A DNA stretch of 64,000 nucleotides from Saccharibacillus brassicae. Its GTDB lineage: Bacteria; Bacillota; Bacilli; Paenibacillales; Paenibacillaceae. Below, one piece after another: positions 27,288 to 41,586 of this stretch (position 1 is the stretch's first letter; each line of letters opens with the position of its first letter). The notes below the pieces were generated by a model. The model was given only the letters and a program-made list of their open reading frames with translations. It did not search any database and was not told the DNA's origin. A program made the translations under genes and the position numbers. The stretch is taken from contig NZ_CP041217.1 of the NCBI RefSeq assembly GCF_006542275.1, positions 4,342,501 through 4,406,500 on the forward strand, in the 5' to 3' direction.

Positions 27288-27560
27288 AGCCGGACAAAGA
27301 CATACATAGATGAATGTACGGCGGACGAGCAGAATCCGCGCTGCGAACGTCACGCTTTTTTGGGGTAAAATCGGAGTGTTAGGCGGATGTCGGAATCGAA
27401 AGCTTTCATTGTTTTTTTTCGCCAGCGGAACGGTGCCAACGCGAGCAGGATTCGCGGCGGCGCCGTTTTTGCTGTGCGCGGGGCGAAAAGCGAACGGCAT
27501 GCAAACGGTACGGGCTTCTGGTACACTGGGACTCAGACTATACGCAATGGGGGAAGGGCA

Positions 27561-30500
27561 TTGAGAGAACGATCGGCGGAGGAGAGATGGAACGAACGGA
27601 TGATCAAATCGCTGTGCGGCGCCGGTCCGTATCGCAAAGGGGAAGCACTGTTTCACGCGGGCAAAGCGGAAGTAATCCGGCTGCCGGAAGAAGGCCCGGG
27701 CGTGTACGAAGCTTATGTGCGCGACGGCGATTCGCTGCATCTGACGCTGCGCTTCGGAGCGGACGACGGGATTTTCGCGGAGTGCGATTGTTCGGCCGGA
27801 TTCGCGTTCGAACGCTGCTGCAAGCATACGGCCGCGGCGCTGCTGCAGCTGCTGCATCTGCGGCGGGAAGGCCGACCGGCGAACGCCGGAAGACCGGAAG
27901 CCGAAGCGCCCGGGCCGGAGACGGCTGCGGGTTCTCGATCGGAACGGGCGTCAGAGCGGCCGACTGCGGAGGCGGCGGGAACGGTGGAATCGGTGGGACC
28001 AGTCGATTCGGTCGATTCGGTCGATCCGTCCGATTCGGGCGATCCTGTCGATCCTGTCGATCCGGCCGGAACTGCCGGCGCGGTTCGGAACAACGCGGGG
28101 GCGGCATCCGCAGGGCCTAAGCGAAGCGGTCCTCCGCGCGGCGTCTCTGACGCGGCGGAACGCCCCGAAGACCGGCTCGTCGGGCGGGTAATGGACTTGT
28201 TCCGCCAGCAGCCGAGAGCGCTGGCCGGATCGCGGGCGATCTTCGAATCGCGCCGGGAGCTGACAGCGGAATTCGGGGTCGCGCCGTATCCGCACGGCCC
28301 GCGCCGGGGACTGCTCGGCATCGAGCTTCGGGTCGGCTTCGATCGGACGTACGCCGTGCCGGACATCCGTGAATTTCTGGCGCGCTTCGAACGGGGCGAG
28401 AGCTATTCGTTCTCGCGCCATTTCGCGTACGATCCGTCGCGCGACTGCTTCGGCCTGCGCGACGATGCCGTGCTGCTGCGTCTGGCCGAGATTCGGCGCA
28501 GCGAGAAGATGCAGCGCGCTTCGGCCGGCGCGCTCTACACGGGCGAGATCGGCGATCCGCCGTCGCTGCCCCTGCCGCCGCACGCCTGGGACGGACTGCT
28601 GCCGCTGCTGCGGGAAGCGCCGTTCTCGGCCGTTCGCGGCGGAAGCCGGACGCATCCCGGCGTCGAATTGTCGACAGAGCCGCTGCCGCTGCGCTTCGAA
28701 TTCCGGCGCGCCGGGGAAGCGGATCGATCGCTGATCATGATTGCGCGCGGCATGGCCGATACGCTCGTGCTGGAAGCATACGGCCTGACGCTGCATGCGG
28801 GCAAGTTCTACCGCCTCGGAGCGGCGGAAGCCCGGCGGTTGGCCGATTTGCAGCGGATTCTGCGCGCGGAAGAAGAGGCGGGCGGCAGTGCGGAGAGTAT
28901 GCGCATTCCCGAGGAACAGGTCGAAGCGTTCATGGAAGAAGTCGTACCGGGCCTCATGAAGCTCGGCGACGTGTTCATGGATCACAGCGTATCCGATGAG
29001 GTCGTGCGGATTCCGCTTGAAGCCCGCGTCTATCTGGACCGGGTCGGCGACCGCCTGCTCGCCGGGCTGGAATTCCAGTACGGCGATATCCAGATCAATC
29101 CGCTGGAGCGCGCGGAGCGGCGGCGCGGCGAGAGCCGTATTCTCGTACGCGAAGGCGGCAAAGAACTTCAAATCCTGGAGCTGATGGAAAACGCGGGCTT
29201 TACCCGAACGGAGAGCGGGTATTACATGCAGGCGGAAGAACGGGAATTTACGTTTCTCCATACGATCGTGCCGCATCTGGAGCAGCTCGCGAAAGTGTAC
29301 GCGACTACGTCGGTCAAGGAACGGGTCATCGCGGTCCACGCGCCGCCCCGAATCTCGGCGCAGTTCGACGAACGCTCCAACTGGCTGGAATTCCGCTTCG
29401 AGATCGACGGCATTCCCGAAGCGGAGATCCGCGAAGCGATTGCGGCGCTGCAGGACAAGCGCCGCTATTACCGGCTGCGCAGCGGCGCGCTGCTGCCGCT
29501 GGAGACGCAGGCGTTCCGCACGCTGCTGGAATTCCTCAACGGCAGCCGCCCTTTTCTGCCGGACGAAGATTCCGCTTCCTTCCGCGTGCCGGTCGCCGAA
29601 GGGCTGCACCTGCTCGCCGAAGCGGCGAGCGGCGCGGACGGCGGCCCGATCCGGCCGGACCGCAAGCTGCGGCGGCTGCTGGACAGCCTGCGCAGCCCGG
29701 ACCTGCTCGATTTCCCGCTGCCGGAATCGATGGAGACCGTGCTGCGCGATTACCAGCAGACCGGCTACCGCTGGCTGAAGACGCTGGCCCATTACCGGCT
29801 CGGCGGGGTACTTGCCGACGACATGGGCCTCGGCAAGACGGTGCAGAGCATCGCGTACCTGCTGTCGGTGCTGCCGGAGATCCGGCAGAGCGGCCGTCCC
29901 GCGCTGATCGTCGCGCCGGCTTCGCTGCTGTACAACTGGCGCAGCGAGCTGGAACGCTTCGCGCCGCAGATCCGCGCCGCGGTCGCCGACGGCACGAGAG
30001 CCGAACGCGAAGCGCTATTCGCGCCGGGCGGAGCCGGGCAGACGGACGTATGGATCGTCTCGTATCCGCTGCTGCGCCGCGATCTGCCGCATTACGAAGC
30101 GATGGAGCTGCATACGCTCGTGCTCGACGAGGCGCAGGCGATCAAGAATCCGGACACGCAGACGGCCCGTGCGGTCAAAGCGCTGCGCGCCGGCTTCCGC
30201 TTCGCGCTGACCGGCACGCCGATCGAGAACTCGCTCGAAGAGCTGCGCTCCGTGTTCGACGCGGTCCTGCCGGGGCTGTACCCGGACCGGCGAAAGTTCG
30301 CGGAGCTGACGCGCGAACGCATCGCGCAGCGGGCGCGGCCGTTCCTGCTGCGCCGGCTCAAGTCCGACGTGCTCCGCGAGCTGCCGGAGAAGATCGAGTC
30401 GATCCGGGTGACGGAGCTGCTGCCCGAACAGAAAAGGCTGTACGCGGCCCATCTCGCGAAGCTGCGCTACGAGACGCTGGAGCATCTGGACAACAGCGCA

Positions 30501-31115
30501 GAACTTGGCCGCAGCCGGCTGCAGTTTCTGGCCGGCTTGACCCGGCTGCGCCAGATCTGCTGCCATCCGGCGCTGTTCGTCGACGGATACGCCGGCCGTT
30601 CGGCCAAGTTCGAGCAGCTGCTCGAAACGTTGGAAGAATGCCGCCGCGCCGGGCGCCGGGTGCTCGTCTTTTCGCAGTTTACCGAGATGCTGGGACTGAT
30701 CCGGCGCGAGCTCGGCTTCCGGGACATGCCGTTCTTCTACCTTGACGGCAGCACGCCTCCGAGCGAGCGTCTGGAGCTGTGCGACCGGTTCAACGCGGGA
30801 GACAAAGACGTGTTCCTCATCTCGCTCAAAGCCGGAGGGACCGGGCTCAATCTGACCGGCGCCGACACGGTCATCCTGTACGATCTGTGGTGGAATCCCG
30901 CCGTGGAACGGCAGGCCGAAGACCGGGCGCACCGGATGGGGCAGACGAAGGTCGTGCAGGTAATCCGTCTGGTGGCGAAAGGCACGGTCGAAGACAAGAT
31001 GCACGAGCTTCAGCGGAAAAAAGCGGCTTTGATCGACGACGTGATCCGTCCCGGCGAAGACAGTCTCACGTCGCTGACCGATGCCGATCTGCTGGACCTG
31101 CTGCGCGAAGAATAA
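27561..31115 (+). CDS. SWIM zinc-finger SNF2/Rad54-type helicase
   Basis: 1184 residues from the TTG at 27561, which has GGGGG 7 nt upstream; an ATG at 27600 is an alternative. A SWIM zinc finger near residues 75-90 (CDCSAGFAFERCCKH) is followed by an acidic Asp/Val/Pro low-complexity linker and a bacterial SNF2-associated domain. The helicase core has Walker A DDMGLGKT (about 752), LDEAQAIKNP (about 855), and motifs V-VI GGTGLNLTGADTVI and EDRAHRMGQTK. The family translocates on duplex DNA or remodels protein-DNA complexes; its exact role in Firmicutes is not settled. It is a single-gene unit with its own terminator. Confidence 0.92.
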   Translation: MRERSAEERWNERMIKSLCGAGPYRKGEALFHAGKAEVIRLPEEGPGVYEAYVRDGDSLHLTLRFGADDGIFAECDCSAGFAFERCCKHTAAALLQLLHLRREGRPANAGRPEAEAPGPETAAGSRSERASERPTAEAAGTVESVGPVDSVDSVDPSDSGDPVDPVDPAGTAGAVRNNAGAASAGPKRSGPPRGVSDAAERPEDRLVGRVMDLFRQQPRALAGSRAIFESRRELTAEFGVAPYPHGPRRGLLGIELRVGFDRTYAVPDIREFLARFERGESYSFSRHFAYDPSRDCFGLRDDAVLLRLAEIRRSEKMQRASAGALYTGEIGDPPSLPLPPHAWDGLLPLLREAPFSAVRGGSRTHPGVELSTEPLPLRFEFRRAGEADRSLIMIARGMADTLVLEAYGLTLHAGKFYRLGAAEARRLADLQRILRAEEEAGGSAESMRIPEEQVEAFMEEVVPGLMKLGDVFMDHSVSDEVVRIPLEARVYLDRVGDRLLAGLEFQYGDIQINPLERAERRRGESRILVREGGKELQILELMENAGFTRTESGYYMQAEEREFTFLHTIVPHLEQLAKVYATTSVKERVIAVHAPPRISAQFDERSNWLEFRFEIDGIPEAEIREAIAALQDKRRYYRLRSGALLPLETQAFRTLLEFLNGSRPFLPDEDSASFRVPVAEGLHLLAEAASGADGGPIRPDRKLRRLLDSLRSPDLLDFPLPESMETVLRDYQQTGYRWLKTLAHYRLGGVLADDMGLGKTVQSIAYLLSVLPEIRQSGRPALIVAPASLLYNWRSELERFAPQIRAAVADGTRAEREALFAPGGAGQTDVWIVSYPLLRRDLPHYEAMELHTLVLDEAQAIKNPDTQTARAVKALRAGFRFALTGTPIENSLEELRSVFDAVLPGLYPDRRKFAELTRERIAQRARPFLLRRLKSDVLRELPEKIESIRVTELLPEQKRLYAAHLAKLRYETLEHLDNSAELGRSRLQFLAGLTRLRQICCHPALFVDGYAGRSAKFEQLLETLEECRRAGRRVLVFSQFTEMLGLIRRELGFRDMPFFYLDGSTPPSERLELCDRFNAGDKDVFLISLKAGGTGLNLTGADTVILYDLWWNPAVERQAEDRAHRMGQTKVVQVIRLVAKGTVEDKMHELQRKKAALIDDVIRPGEDSLTSLTDADLLDLLREE

Positions 31116-31122
31116 CGAACAA

Positions 31123-31153
31123 GGCGGCGCGTATACGCGCCGTCCTGTTTTTG
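31123..31153 (+). terminator. intrinsic terminator of the SNF2 gene
   Basis: GGCGGCGCG pairs imperfectly with CGCGCCGTCC around TATA, followed by a short T-run (GTTTTT). Confidence 0.65.
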
Positions 31154-31245
31154 TATGCGCCGGGGAATGCTGCCGGGGAAGCTGCGCTTTGAGCCGATCC
31201 ACAGGCTCCGTTTGCGAGCGATGCATCTGCGCCGGGAGACGCCAA

Positions 31246-32958
31246 TCAGATTTTGAAGCGTTCGATCGAAGTCTGCAAATCCTGGGCCAGCTTGCTGAGG
31301 TAAGCGGCCGAACCCGTCACTTCCTGCACCGAAGCAAGCTGCTCGTCGGCTGCCGCGGCGACGCTTTGCGACATGTCTTTGGCGCTTCCGGCGATGACCG
31401 CCGTCGATTCGACCGTCGCGAGCACCTGCTCGGAGCTGGCCGACATTTCTTCCGTGACGGCCGACACTTCGTGCAGCTGCACGGACAAGTGGCGGGTGCT
31501 GCTCATAATGCCGTCGAACACGCGGGACACGTCGCTCATGACGACGCGGCCGTTCTCGGCCTGATTGCGGCTGAGTTCCATGCCCTGGAACGCGATCTTC
31601 GTCTCCGACTGGATGTCCTGGATCAGGCCCGAGACGCTGGCCGACGATTCCTGCGTTTGCTCGGCCAATTTTTTCACTTCGGCCGCGACAACGGCGAAGC
31701 CGCGTCCTTCTTCGCCGGCCCGCGCCGCTTCGATCGCCGCGTTCAGCGACAGCAGGCTCGTCTGTTCGGCGATCGCTTTGATCGTGTCCGTGATGTCGCC
31801 GATGCTGGCCGATTTTTCGTTCAGCGACGTGACAACTTCCGACAGGCTGCCGATCGAGCGGTGGATTTGTTCCATTTCGCGGATCGCTTCTTCCAGCTTG
31901 TCGTGGCCGCTGGCGACGTTCCGCTCGGAATCTTGCGAATCCGCGGCCAGTTCGCTCGCCGATTCGGCGATCCGCTGAATACCGATATTCATCTCTTCCA
32001 TCGTGCGGCTGATTTCGGCCGTGCCGCGAGCCTGGGATTCCGTGCCCGAGCTGATGTCCTGGATCTGTCCGGCAATATGCTGCGTAGTCTGCGCGCTCTG
32101 CTCGGAACTTGCGAGCAGCTGCTCGGAACTTGCGGCCAGCGTCACGGCATTTTCGGCAATGCGTTTGACCAGGCCGCTCAGCGATTGCACCATCGTATTA
32201 TAGGAGCGGGTCAGCGCGCCGGCTTCGTCCCGGTACAGATGCGTGCCGACCGAAGTGAAGTCGCCGTCCGCAGCCTGCTCCATCAAATGCTGCAAATCGC
32301 GGATCGGTCGCGTGATGGAGCGGATAATGAACAGCGAGAGCAGGATCAGTACGACTACCGCCGTGGTCACGCTGATGATGCTGACCGTTTTGGACACGGC
32401 GCCGGCCTGGATATTTTCTTCGTTGCTTTGTTTGGCAGCCGCTTCGGCCAGATCGGCCAGTTGAACGTACAGCGCTTCGGTTTCGATTTTTTTCGGTTCC
32501 AGCTTGGTGAGATACAGCTGATACGCTTCAGACGTGCGGTTGTCCAGCGCCGCATTCGCGACTTCGTCTTCGAATGACCGGAGTTCTTTGCGGGAACCCA
32601 TCACCGTATCGTAAATGGCTTGTTCTTCCGCGTTCAAATCGAAATCTTTGTATGAGGTAAGCAGTTTGGAATTCGTTTCGAACGTCGCCTGGAAATGTTC
32701 GTTGAGAGCCCGGTTTTCTTCGGGGCCTTCGTTGATGATCATCTGCAGCATATCGGCCATGATACGATTGAAGTTGGTAATGACTTGATTGATCGATTTG
32801 ACCTTCATCAGGCTTTCTTCATACATGACGCGGGAATTGGCCGTCATCTGATTCACATACACAAAGCTTACGGTGCCGACCAGCAGCAGAAAAATGATCG
32901 CCGCCGCGTTCAAAACGAAAAGTTTGGAACGCAATTTGAGGTTATGAAAAATTCGCAT
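31246..32958 (-). CDS. transmembrane methyl-accepting chemotaxis protein
   Basis: 570 residues. TM1 (about 11-34) is followed by a four-helix-bundle extracellular sensor, TM2 (about 190-212), HAMP ([20 protein letters not shown]), and a methyl-accepting signalling domain with the tip [20 protein letters not shown]. It should signal to CheW/CheA from the membrane; the ligand is unknown. GGAGGAC precedes the ATG. It converges with the SNF2 gene and is not in an operon with che genes. Confidence 0.93.
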   Translation of the reverse strand: MRIFHNLKLRSKLFVLNAAAIIFLLLVGTVSFVYVNQMTANSRVMYEESLMKVKSINQVITNFNRIMADMLQMIINEGPEENRALNEHFQATFETNSKLLTSYKDFDLNAEEQAIYDTVMGSRKELRSFEDEVANAALDNRTSEAYQLYLTKLEPKKIETEALYVQLADLAEAAAKQSNEENIQAGAVSKTVSIISVTTAVVVLILLSLFIIRSITRPIRDLQHLMEQAADGDFTSVGTHLYRDEAGALTRSYNTMVQSLSGLVKRIAENAVTLAASSEQLLASSEQSAQTTQHIAGQIQDISSGTESQARGTAEISRTMEEMNIGIQRIAESASELAADSQDSERNVASGHDKLEEAIREMEQIHRSIGSLSEVVTSLNEKSASIGDITDTIKAIAEQTSLLSLNAAIEAARAGEEGRGFAVVAAEVKKLAEQTQESSASVSGLIQDIQSETKIAFQGMELSRNQAENGRVVMSDVSRVFDGIMSSTRHLSVQLHEVSAVTEEMSASSEQVLATVESTAVIAGSAKDMSQSVAAAADEQLASVQEVTGSAAYLSKLAQDLQTSIERFKI

Positions 32959-33119
32959 AAGATTTGTCCTCCGTTTGTTGGAATAGGTTGTCTGCCGAGC
33001 TTGAAAGCGCGTTCTAAAGCTGATACCTCATTTATCGGCATATTTCGACAGGTTATAAGGAAGCCGGATAGGAATGATGTCTTAATTTCCCTTTTTAAAC
33101 CGGACTATTTTGGCATAGG

Positions 33120-33143
33120 AAAAAGGGCATCCGGAGATGCCCT
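33120..33143 (-). terminator. intrinsic terminator of the Gfo/Idh gene
   Basis: On the minus strand GGGCATC pairs with GATGCCC, followed by TTTTT. Confidence 0.75.
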
Positions 33144-33188
33144 CAAGTCTTCCAAGGTATCTACTGTCGCAAGTTCCGGAGCGATACG

Positions 33189-34190
33189 TCAAGCATCCGG
33201 CCAAGCGGCATCCGCGGCGAATACGAGACCCGCATCCACTCTGGCCTGCTCAGCGACTTCCATCACGAGGACGGAATGGCGCAGCGCCTGCAGGCAGTTG
33301 TCCCATTCCCCGGCTGCGTACATCGCGGCAAACGCCCGAAACTCGCCGACCATATGATTGCCTGGCACGTCGAACGTAAAAGTCTGTTCCCCGTCCGGCG
33401 TCTTGAGCGTGACCGGGCTGCACAGATTCGGCGGACCGTCCACCCGGATGCTACCGCGCTCGCCCTGAATAAGCGTGAAGCTGTCCCCGTCGGAGTCTTT
33501 GGCAGCGCAGCAGGCGGCGGCGAAGCCGTCGTAAGACAGCGTCAGCACGCCGGACGTGTCGATGCCGTTGGGCCCGAACCGGCCGATATAGCGCACTTCG
33601 TCCGGGCGGCCGAACAAACCGATCGCCAGATGCAGATTGTAAATGTTGAGATCGTACAGCGCGCCTCCGGCCAACGCGGGATCGAAAGCGGGCAGGATTC
33701 GGCCTTCCAGATAATCGCCGTAACGGCTGGAGCGTTTGGAGAAGCTGCTCTGCACGAGCCGGATCGGCCCGATCTGCGGCAGCAGCTCGCGCACGCGCGC
33801 ATAATCCGGCGAATACGGCGTCACGACCGCTTCGAACAGATACCGCCCCGCCTGCTCCGCCAGCCGCAGCAGGTCGCGCGCTTCCGCGGCGGTGGAGGTG
33901 AACGGTTTTTCGACAAAAACATGCTTACCGGCTTGCAGCGCACGCTTCGCGTAGTCGTAGTGCAGACTGTTGACAATGCCGATGTAGACGAACTTCACCG
34001 CCGGGTCTTCCAGCATCCGGTCGTAGTCGGTATGGACGGTGTCGATCCCGAAGCGCTCGGCCAGTTCTTGTCCGGCCGCGAGGCTGCGCTCCCGTACACT
34101 GATGGCGGTGACGTTCGCGCCTTCGACTTCCCGCAGCGCTTCCAGAGCCACCCGCACGATCATGCCGCTGCCCGCTATTCCGATATTCAT
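33189..34190 (-). CDS. Gfo/Idh/MocA-family oxidoreductase
   Basis: 333 residues. The N-terminal Rossmann domain is MNIGIAGSGMIVRVALEAL, with the EKP motif (GKHVFVEKPF) and a C-terminal alpha/beta substrate domain containing LAGGALYDLNIYNLHLAIGL. It is a predicted NAD(P)-dependent sugar or polyol oxidoreductase with substrate undetermined. AAGAGG lies 8 nt before the ATG at 34190; a longer upstream open frame has no ribosome binding site. It is divergent from an RpiR-type sugar-phosphate regulator, which probably controls it. Confidence 0.92.
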   Translation of the reverse strand: MNIGIAGSGMIVRVALEALREVEGANVTAISVRERSLAAGQELAERFGIDTVHTDYDRMLEDPAVKFVYIGIVNSLHYDYAKRALQAGKHVFVEKPFTSTAAEARDLLRLAEQAGRYLFEAVVTPYSPDYARVRELLPQIGPIRLVQSSFSKRSSRYGDYLEGRILPAFDPALAGGALYDLNIYNLHLAIGLFGRPDEVRYIGRFGPNGIDTSGVLTLSYDGFAAACCAAKDSDGDSFTLIQGERGSIRVDGPPNLCSPVTLKTPDGEQTFTFDVPGNHMVGEFRAFAAMYAAGEWDNCLQALRHSVLVMEVAEQARVDAGLVFAADAAWPDA

Positions 34191-34241
34191 CCTAAATTCC
34201 TCTTTTCCGTAAATGGATATTCGAGCTGTTTCGATTCGATC

Positions 34242-34266
34242 GGTTCCAATCCGTTCCAATTTGAAC
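34242..34266. promoter_or_regulatory. inverted/direct repeat between the divergent Gfo/Idh and rpiR genes
   Basis: GGTTC and GAACC bracket two direct copies of GTTCCAAT. The element lies in the shared 229-bp promoter region and is a candidate RpiR operator. Confidence 0.4.
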
Positions 34267-34419
34267 CGAAGCCGTACGCCCAGTATAGACGGTTCGCGGC
34301 GATTGTAGGGCGGTACGCACAACCTTATAATGGAGGTACAAGTTAACGGCTCCGCAGATCGTCTGCGCGTACTTGAAGTACGGAACAGGCCGGAATCGGT
34401 ATGGGAAAAGAGGGAGATC

Positions 34420-35271
34420 ATGCTGCTTGAACAACTGCGCCGCGCCGACAAATGGTCCGGAAGCGAGCGGGCGATCGCGGACTACGTGCTTGAACATCGG
34501 GAAAAGGTGCTCGGCATGACGATCCGCCAACTGTCGGAAGCGACGTATTCATCGAATCCGACTATCGTGCGGTTATGCCGGAAGCTCGGGGTCAGCGGGT
34601 TTCGCGAATTCAAAATCGTGCTGTCTTCGGAATTCGAGCGTACGGCGGGGCGGGAAGAGGTCGACGCGAACCTGCCTTTTCGGAATCGGCACAGCTCGGC
34701 CGTCATCGCGGGCAATATCGCCGAATTGACGCAGTCGACGATTCGGGAAGCGGCGGAACTGCTCGGCGGAGAGCGGCTGGATAAGGCTGCGGCTATGCTC
34801 GGTGCGGCGCGAGGCGTCTACCTGTTCGCGGCGGGGGACTCGATGGTGCGGGCACTCGGCCTGCAGGGCAAGCTGCTGAAGATCAACCGTCCGGTGCAGA
34901 TCAGCAGCCTGATGCAGGAACAGGGCTACCACGCATACAACGCGTCGGCCGGCGATTGCGCCGTGTTCGTCACGTATGGAGGCCTTCAAGCGGGCTACGC
35001 GGACTATGCGGCCGAGATGAAGAGCAAAGGGGTGGGGCTGATCGCCGTTACCGCGAACAGCGAAGGCCGCCTGGCCGCGTTATGCGACGTCGTGCTGCCG
35101 CTGCCGATCGCCGAAGAGCCGATGGCGAAGATCGGGACGTTCTCGTCCCAGATCGCGATCGATTATGTGCTGAACGTACTGTATTCATGCGTGTTCAATC
35201 TGCGTTACGAGGAAAATTTCGCAATCAAGCAGTCGGCGCAGGCTTACGTGGAGGGGATCGATCCTTTTTGA
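34420..35271 (+). CDS. RpiR-family (MurR-like) transcriptional regulator
   Basis: 283 residues. The N-terminal HTH_6 domain (SERAIADYVLEHREKVLGMT, TYSSNPTIVRLCRKLG) is followed by a SIS sugar-phosphate-binding domain (GVYLFAAGDSMVRALGL, FVTYGGLQ). In place of the usual Ser-rich S/T patch the loop reads TYGG. It is predicted to sense a phosphosugar and control the divergent oxidoreductase. The ATG at 34420 is preceded by AGGGAG. It is followed by a strong bidirectional terminator. Confidence 0.92.
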   Translation: MLLEQLRRADKWSGSERAIADYVLEHREKVLGMTIRQLSEATYSSNPTIVRLCRKLGVSGFREFKIVLSSEFERTAGREEVDANLPFRNRHSSAVIAGNIAELTQSTIREAAELLGGERLDKAAAMLGAARGVYLFAAGDSMVRALGLQGKLLKINRPVQISSLMQEQGYHAYNASAGDCAVFVTYGGLQAGYADYAAEMKSKGVGLIAVTANSEGRLAALCDVVLPLPIAEEPMAKIGTFSSQIAIDYVLNVLYSCVFNLRYEENFAIKQSAQAYVEGIDPF

Positions 35272-35327
35272 TCGCCGCAGCGTGACCCATGCAGCAAAAT
35301 ACGTGTACAGCCATATACCCGTAAGGC

Positions 35328-35375
35328 AAAAAAAGCTGTTCCCGAACCGGTTGCCGGTCGGGAACAGCTTTTTTA
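35328..35375. terminator. bidirectional intrinsic terminator between rpiR-type gene and clpE
   Basis: AAAAAAGCTGTTCCCGA pairs with TCGGGAACAGCTTTTTT around a GC-rich loop; A-run and T-run serve both strands. Confidence 0.92.
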
Positions 35376-35432
35376 TCAACTTGGATATCGAGTCGTTCGG
35401 GTCTACTTACTGGGTGTGCCTACTTGGCCGGA

Positions 35433-37625
35433 TTACTGTTCTTTGCGCAGTACGGCGGACATGGCGGCCGGCGCTTCGTCGGCGCGGGTCACTTGAATCC
35501 GGTCTTCGTCGAGCGTCACGCGGATCGCCGTTACGTCTTCTTCGTCAAGCAGCAGGTCGGTGATGCCGTCTTCCACATGCTGTTGAATCATGCGGCGAAG
35601 CGGACGGGCACCGAAAGCCGGATCGTAGCCGAGTTCCGCCAGTTTGCGTTTGGCTTCGTCGGTCACTTCGACTTGAATGCCGCGCGCCGACAGGTTGGCC
35701 GAGATTTCGCCCAGCATGTTGTCGACGATAACGATCAGGTCTTCTTCCTTGAGCGAAGCGAACGGCACGATGCCGTCGAATCGGTTCAGGAACTCGGGCC
35801 GGAAGTACTGGCCGAGCGAGCCGAGAATCGAACGCGTCTCTTCGGTCTTGGCCGTGAAGCCCATCGTGATCTTCTTCTCGGCGGCCGAGCCGGCATTCGA
35901 GGTCATGATGATGACCGTGTCTTTGAAGCTGACCGTCCGGCCCTGGCTGTCGGTCAAGCGGCCGTCTTCCATCACCTGAAGGAACATGTGCTGCACGTCC
36001 GGGTGGGCTTTCTCGATCTCGTCGAGCAGGATGATGCTGTACGGATTGCGGCGCACTTTCTCTGTCAGCTGTCCGGCTTCTTCATGGCCGACGTAGCCCG
36101 GAGGCGAGCCGATCAGCTTGGACACGGAGTGGCGTTCCATATACTCGCTCATGTCGAGGCGGATCATCGATTCGCTGCTGCCGAACAGTTCGTCCGCGAG
36201 CGCTTTGGACAGTTCGGTCTTGCCGACGCCGGTCGGTCCGACGAACAGGAAGGACGCGATCGGCTTGCCGCTGCTGCGCAGTCCGGCCCGTCCGCGGCGA
36301 ACCGCTTTGGACACTTTGTCGACCGCTTCGGTCTGGCCGATGACGCGGCTTTCCAGACGGGCGGACAAGTTCTTCATCTTGCCGCGTTCGTCGGCCTGCA
36401 GCTTGCCGACCGGAATGCCGGTCTTGCGTTCGATAATGGCCTGAATATCTTCGACAGACACTTCAAGCACGTCTTCGCCGGAAGGTTCGCCGTTCAGCCG
36501 CGCGTTCAGGCCGGCTTCTTCGTCGCGCAGCTTGGCGGCGCGTTCGTAGTCTTCTTCGCGGGCCGCCGCGTCTTTCTCGAGCTTGATCTGCTCCAGGCGC
36601 GTTTTGATCTCGTCGCTGCCGCCGGTCGAAGCGCGCAGGTTCAGCTTCGCGCCGGATTCGTCCAGCAGGTCGATCGCTTTGTCGGGCAGGAAACGATCCT
36701 GCACGTAGCGGCTCGACAAGCGTACGCACGCTTCAAGCGTCTCGTCGGAGTAGCGGACGCCGTGGAACTGCTCGTATTTCGGACGCAGTCCTTTGAGAAT
36801 AAGAATCGTCTCTTCGGCGGTCGGTTCGTTCACGATAACCGGCTGGAAGCGGCGTTCGAGCGCGGCGTCTTTTTCGATATGGCGGTATTCCTTGAGCGTG
36901 GTCGCGCCGATGACCTGCAGCTCGCCGCGCGACAGGGCCGGCTTGAGGATATTGCCCGCGTCCATCGAACCTTCCGCAGAACCCGCACCGACGAGCAGAT
37001 GAATCTCGTCGATGAACAGCAGGACGTTGTCGCGCTGTTCCAGCTCGGCGATCAGCTGTTTGATCTTCTCTTCGAACTGTCCGCGGATGCCGGTTCCGGC
37101 TACGAGCGAAGCGACGTCCAGCGAATACACTTCCTTGTTCAGCAGCTTGGACGGCACCTGGCCTTCCGTAATGCGCAGCGCGAGCCCTTCGGCGATCGCC
37201 GTCTTGCCGACGCCCGGTTCGCCGATCAGGACCGGATTGTTTTTGTTCCGGCGATTGAGGATTTCGATCACGCGGTCGATTTCTTCGTCACGGCCGATGA
37301 CCGTATCGATCTTGCCGCCGCGAGCCGCGTCGTTCAGATTGCGTCCGAGCTGGTCGAGCAGGCCGCCGCCGCGTTTGCCGCCCTGGGCGGAAGGCTGCGC
37401 GGAGCGCTGCGAAGCGCCGTTCGACGCTTGATTCGACTGCATGAAGCCGCGGAACATTTCTTCGAACGGGGAAGGACCGGAAGAGCCGAAGCCCGCCGTG
37501 AATGGCACGCCGCCGTTGACTTTGGCATAGCAGTCTTCGCACAGGAACATTTTCTCGGATTTATTGTTAATCGTGAGGCTGAGACCGACGGTTGCTTGAT
37601 TCTGGTTACAGTGTTGACAGCGCAT
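35433..37625 (-). CDS. clpE: ATP-dependent Clp protease ATPase ClpE
   Basis: 730 residues. The N-terminal zinc finger (Cys3, Cys6, Cys29, Cys32) distinguishes ClpE from ClpC. AAA-1 has GEPGVGKTA and [12 protein letters not shown], a UVR coiled-coil follows ([19 protein letters not shown]), and AAA-2 has GPTGVGKTE. The ClpP-docking tripeptide is MGF ([10 protein letters not shown]). It unfolds misfolded proteins for ClpP. AAAGGGG lies 9 nt before the ATG. A CtsR box overlaps the promoter, so it is stress-inducible. The gene stands alone, without ctsR-mcsAB. Confidence 0.95.
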   Translation of the reverse strand: MRCQHCNQNQATVGLSLTINNKSEKMFLCEDCYAKVNGGVPFTAGFGSSGPSPFEEMFRGFMQSNQASNGASQRSAQPSAQGGKRGGGLLDQLGRNLNDAARGGKIDTVIGRDEEIDRVIEILNRRNKNNPVLIGEPGVGKTAIAEGLALRITEGQVPSKLLNKEVYSLDVASLVAGTGIRGQFEEKIKQLIAELEQRDNVLLFIDEIHLLVGAGSAEGSMDAGNILKPALSRGELQVIGATTLKEYRHIEKDAALERRFQPVIVNEPTAEETILILKGLRPKYEQFHGVRYSDETLEACVRLSSRYVQDRFLPDKAIDLLDESGAKLNLRASTGGSDEIKTRLEQIKLEKDAAAREEDYERAAKLRDEEAGLNARLNGEPSGEDVLEVSVEDIQAIIERKTGIPVGKLQADERGKMKNLSARLESRVIGQTEAVDKVSKAVRRGRAGLRSSGKPIASFLFVGPTGVGKTELSKALADELFGSSESMIRLDMSEYMERHSVSKLIGSPPGYVGHEEAGQLTEKVRRNPYSIILLDEIEKAHPDVQHMFLQVMEDGRLTDSQGRTVSFKDTVIIMTSNAGSAAEKKITMGFTAKTEETRSILGSLGQYFRPEFLNRFDGIVPFASLKEEDLIVIVDNMLGEISANLSARGIQVEVTDEAKRKLAELGYDPAFGARPLRRMIQQHVEDGITDLLLDEEDVTAIRVTLDEDRIQVTRADEAPAAMSAVLRKEQ

Positions 37626-37715
37626 GAAGGCATGCCCCTTTCAAATGTGAGTTTATAGGTTTGGATAGATGATAATGAAGTCGGCAAAGTCAAAAGTTTG
37701 ATCTTTTGCTCTGAC

Positions 37716-37762
37716 TTTGACTTTCTTTGACCTTATTATACCGCATCTACATCCAGAGTCAA
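37716..37762 (-). promoter_or_regulatory. clpE promoter with CtsR operator
   Basis: On the minus strand TTGACT (37762-37757), 16 bp and TATAAT (37740-37735) form a near-consensus promoter. Immediately downstream GGTCAAA-GAA-AGTCAAA (37732-37716) is a perfect CtsR heptad direct repeat. A looser AGTCAAA copy lies near 37688-37694. Confidence 0.93.
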
Positions 37763-37847
37763 TAGTTTTTCGGTTATTTTTAGTAAGTTTGTTGTGAAAG
37801 GTGGAATAAGGGGCATTAGACTCACGAAAAGACTTAACGCTGCGCGC

Positions 37848-37888
37848 CAAAAAGCCGCTTCGCCCGGAAGAACCGGGGAAGCGGCTGT
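37848..37888 (-). terminator. intrinsic terminator of the bgl operon
   Basis: On the minus strand AGCCGCTTCCCCGG pairs with CCGGGCGAAGCGGCT, followed by TTTTT. It lies about 170 nt downstream of the bglA stop codon. Confidence 0.8.
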
Positions 37889-38054
37889 TCGCGCGGAACC
37901 GCGCAGGAGAAACGTCGAGCGGACGTGTCGAGGCGCCGAGCGGAGACAAGCAAAGTATCGGGGAACTGCCGGTCGGATCGGATCGGATCGAGACGGGCGG
38001 CACACCGATCCGGCCGCCGACCACGCGGCCGATCCCTCCGCGTCGTACCCGGTC

Positions 38055-39536
<1,482 letters not shown>

Positions 39537-39615
39537 TTATTTTTCCTCCTCGGTAAGTTGGGAATCGTAAGGTCGGGATCGTAAGGTCAGGTCGGAATCG
39601 GACAGTCGCGACAGG

Positions 39616-41538
<1,923 letters not shown>

Positions 41539-41586
41539 TTATTCGGCAGATGGTCACCCGTGAAAAAGATAAACGAAAAAGCATAT

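Noticed and set aside
27387-27560. N-terminal extension of the SNF2 helicase from an ATG at 27387
   Set aside because: No ribosome binding site, and the extension does not resemble the family; the TTG at 27561 is better placed before the SWIM region.
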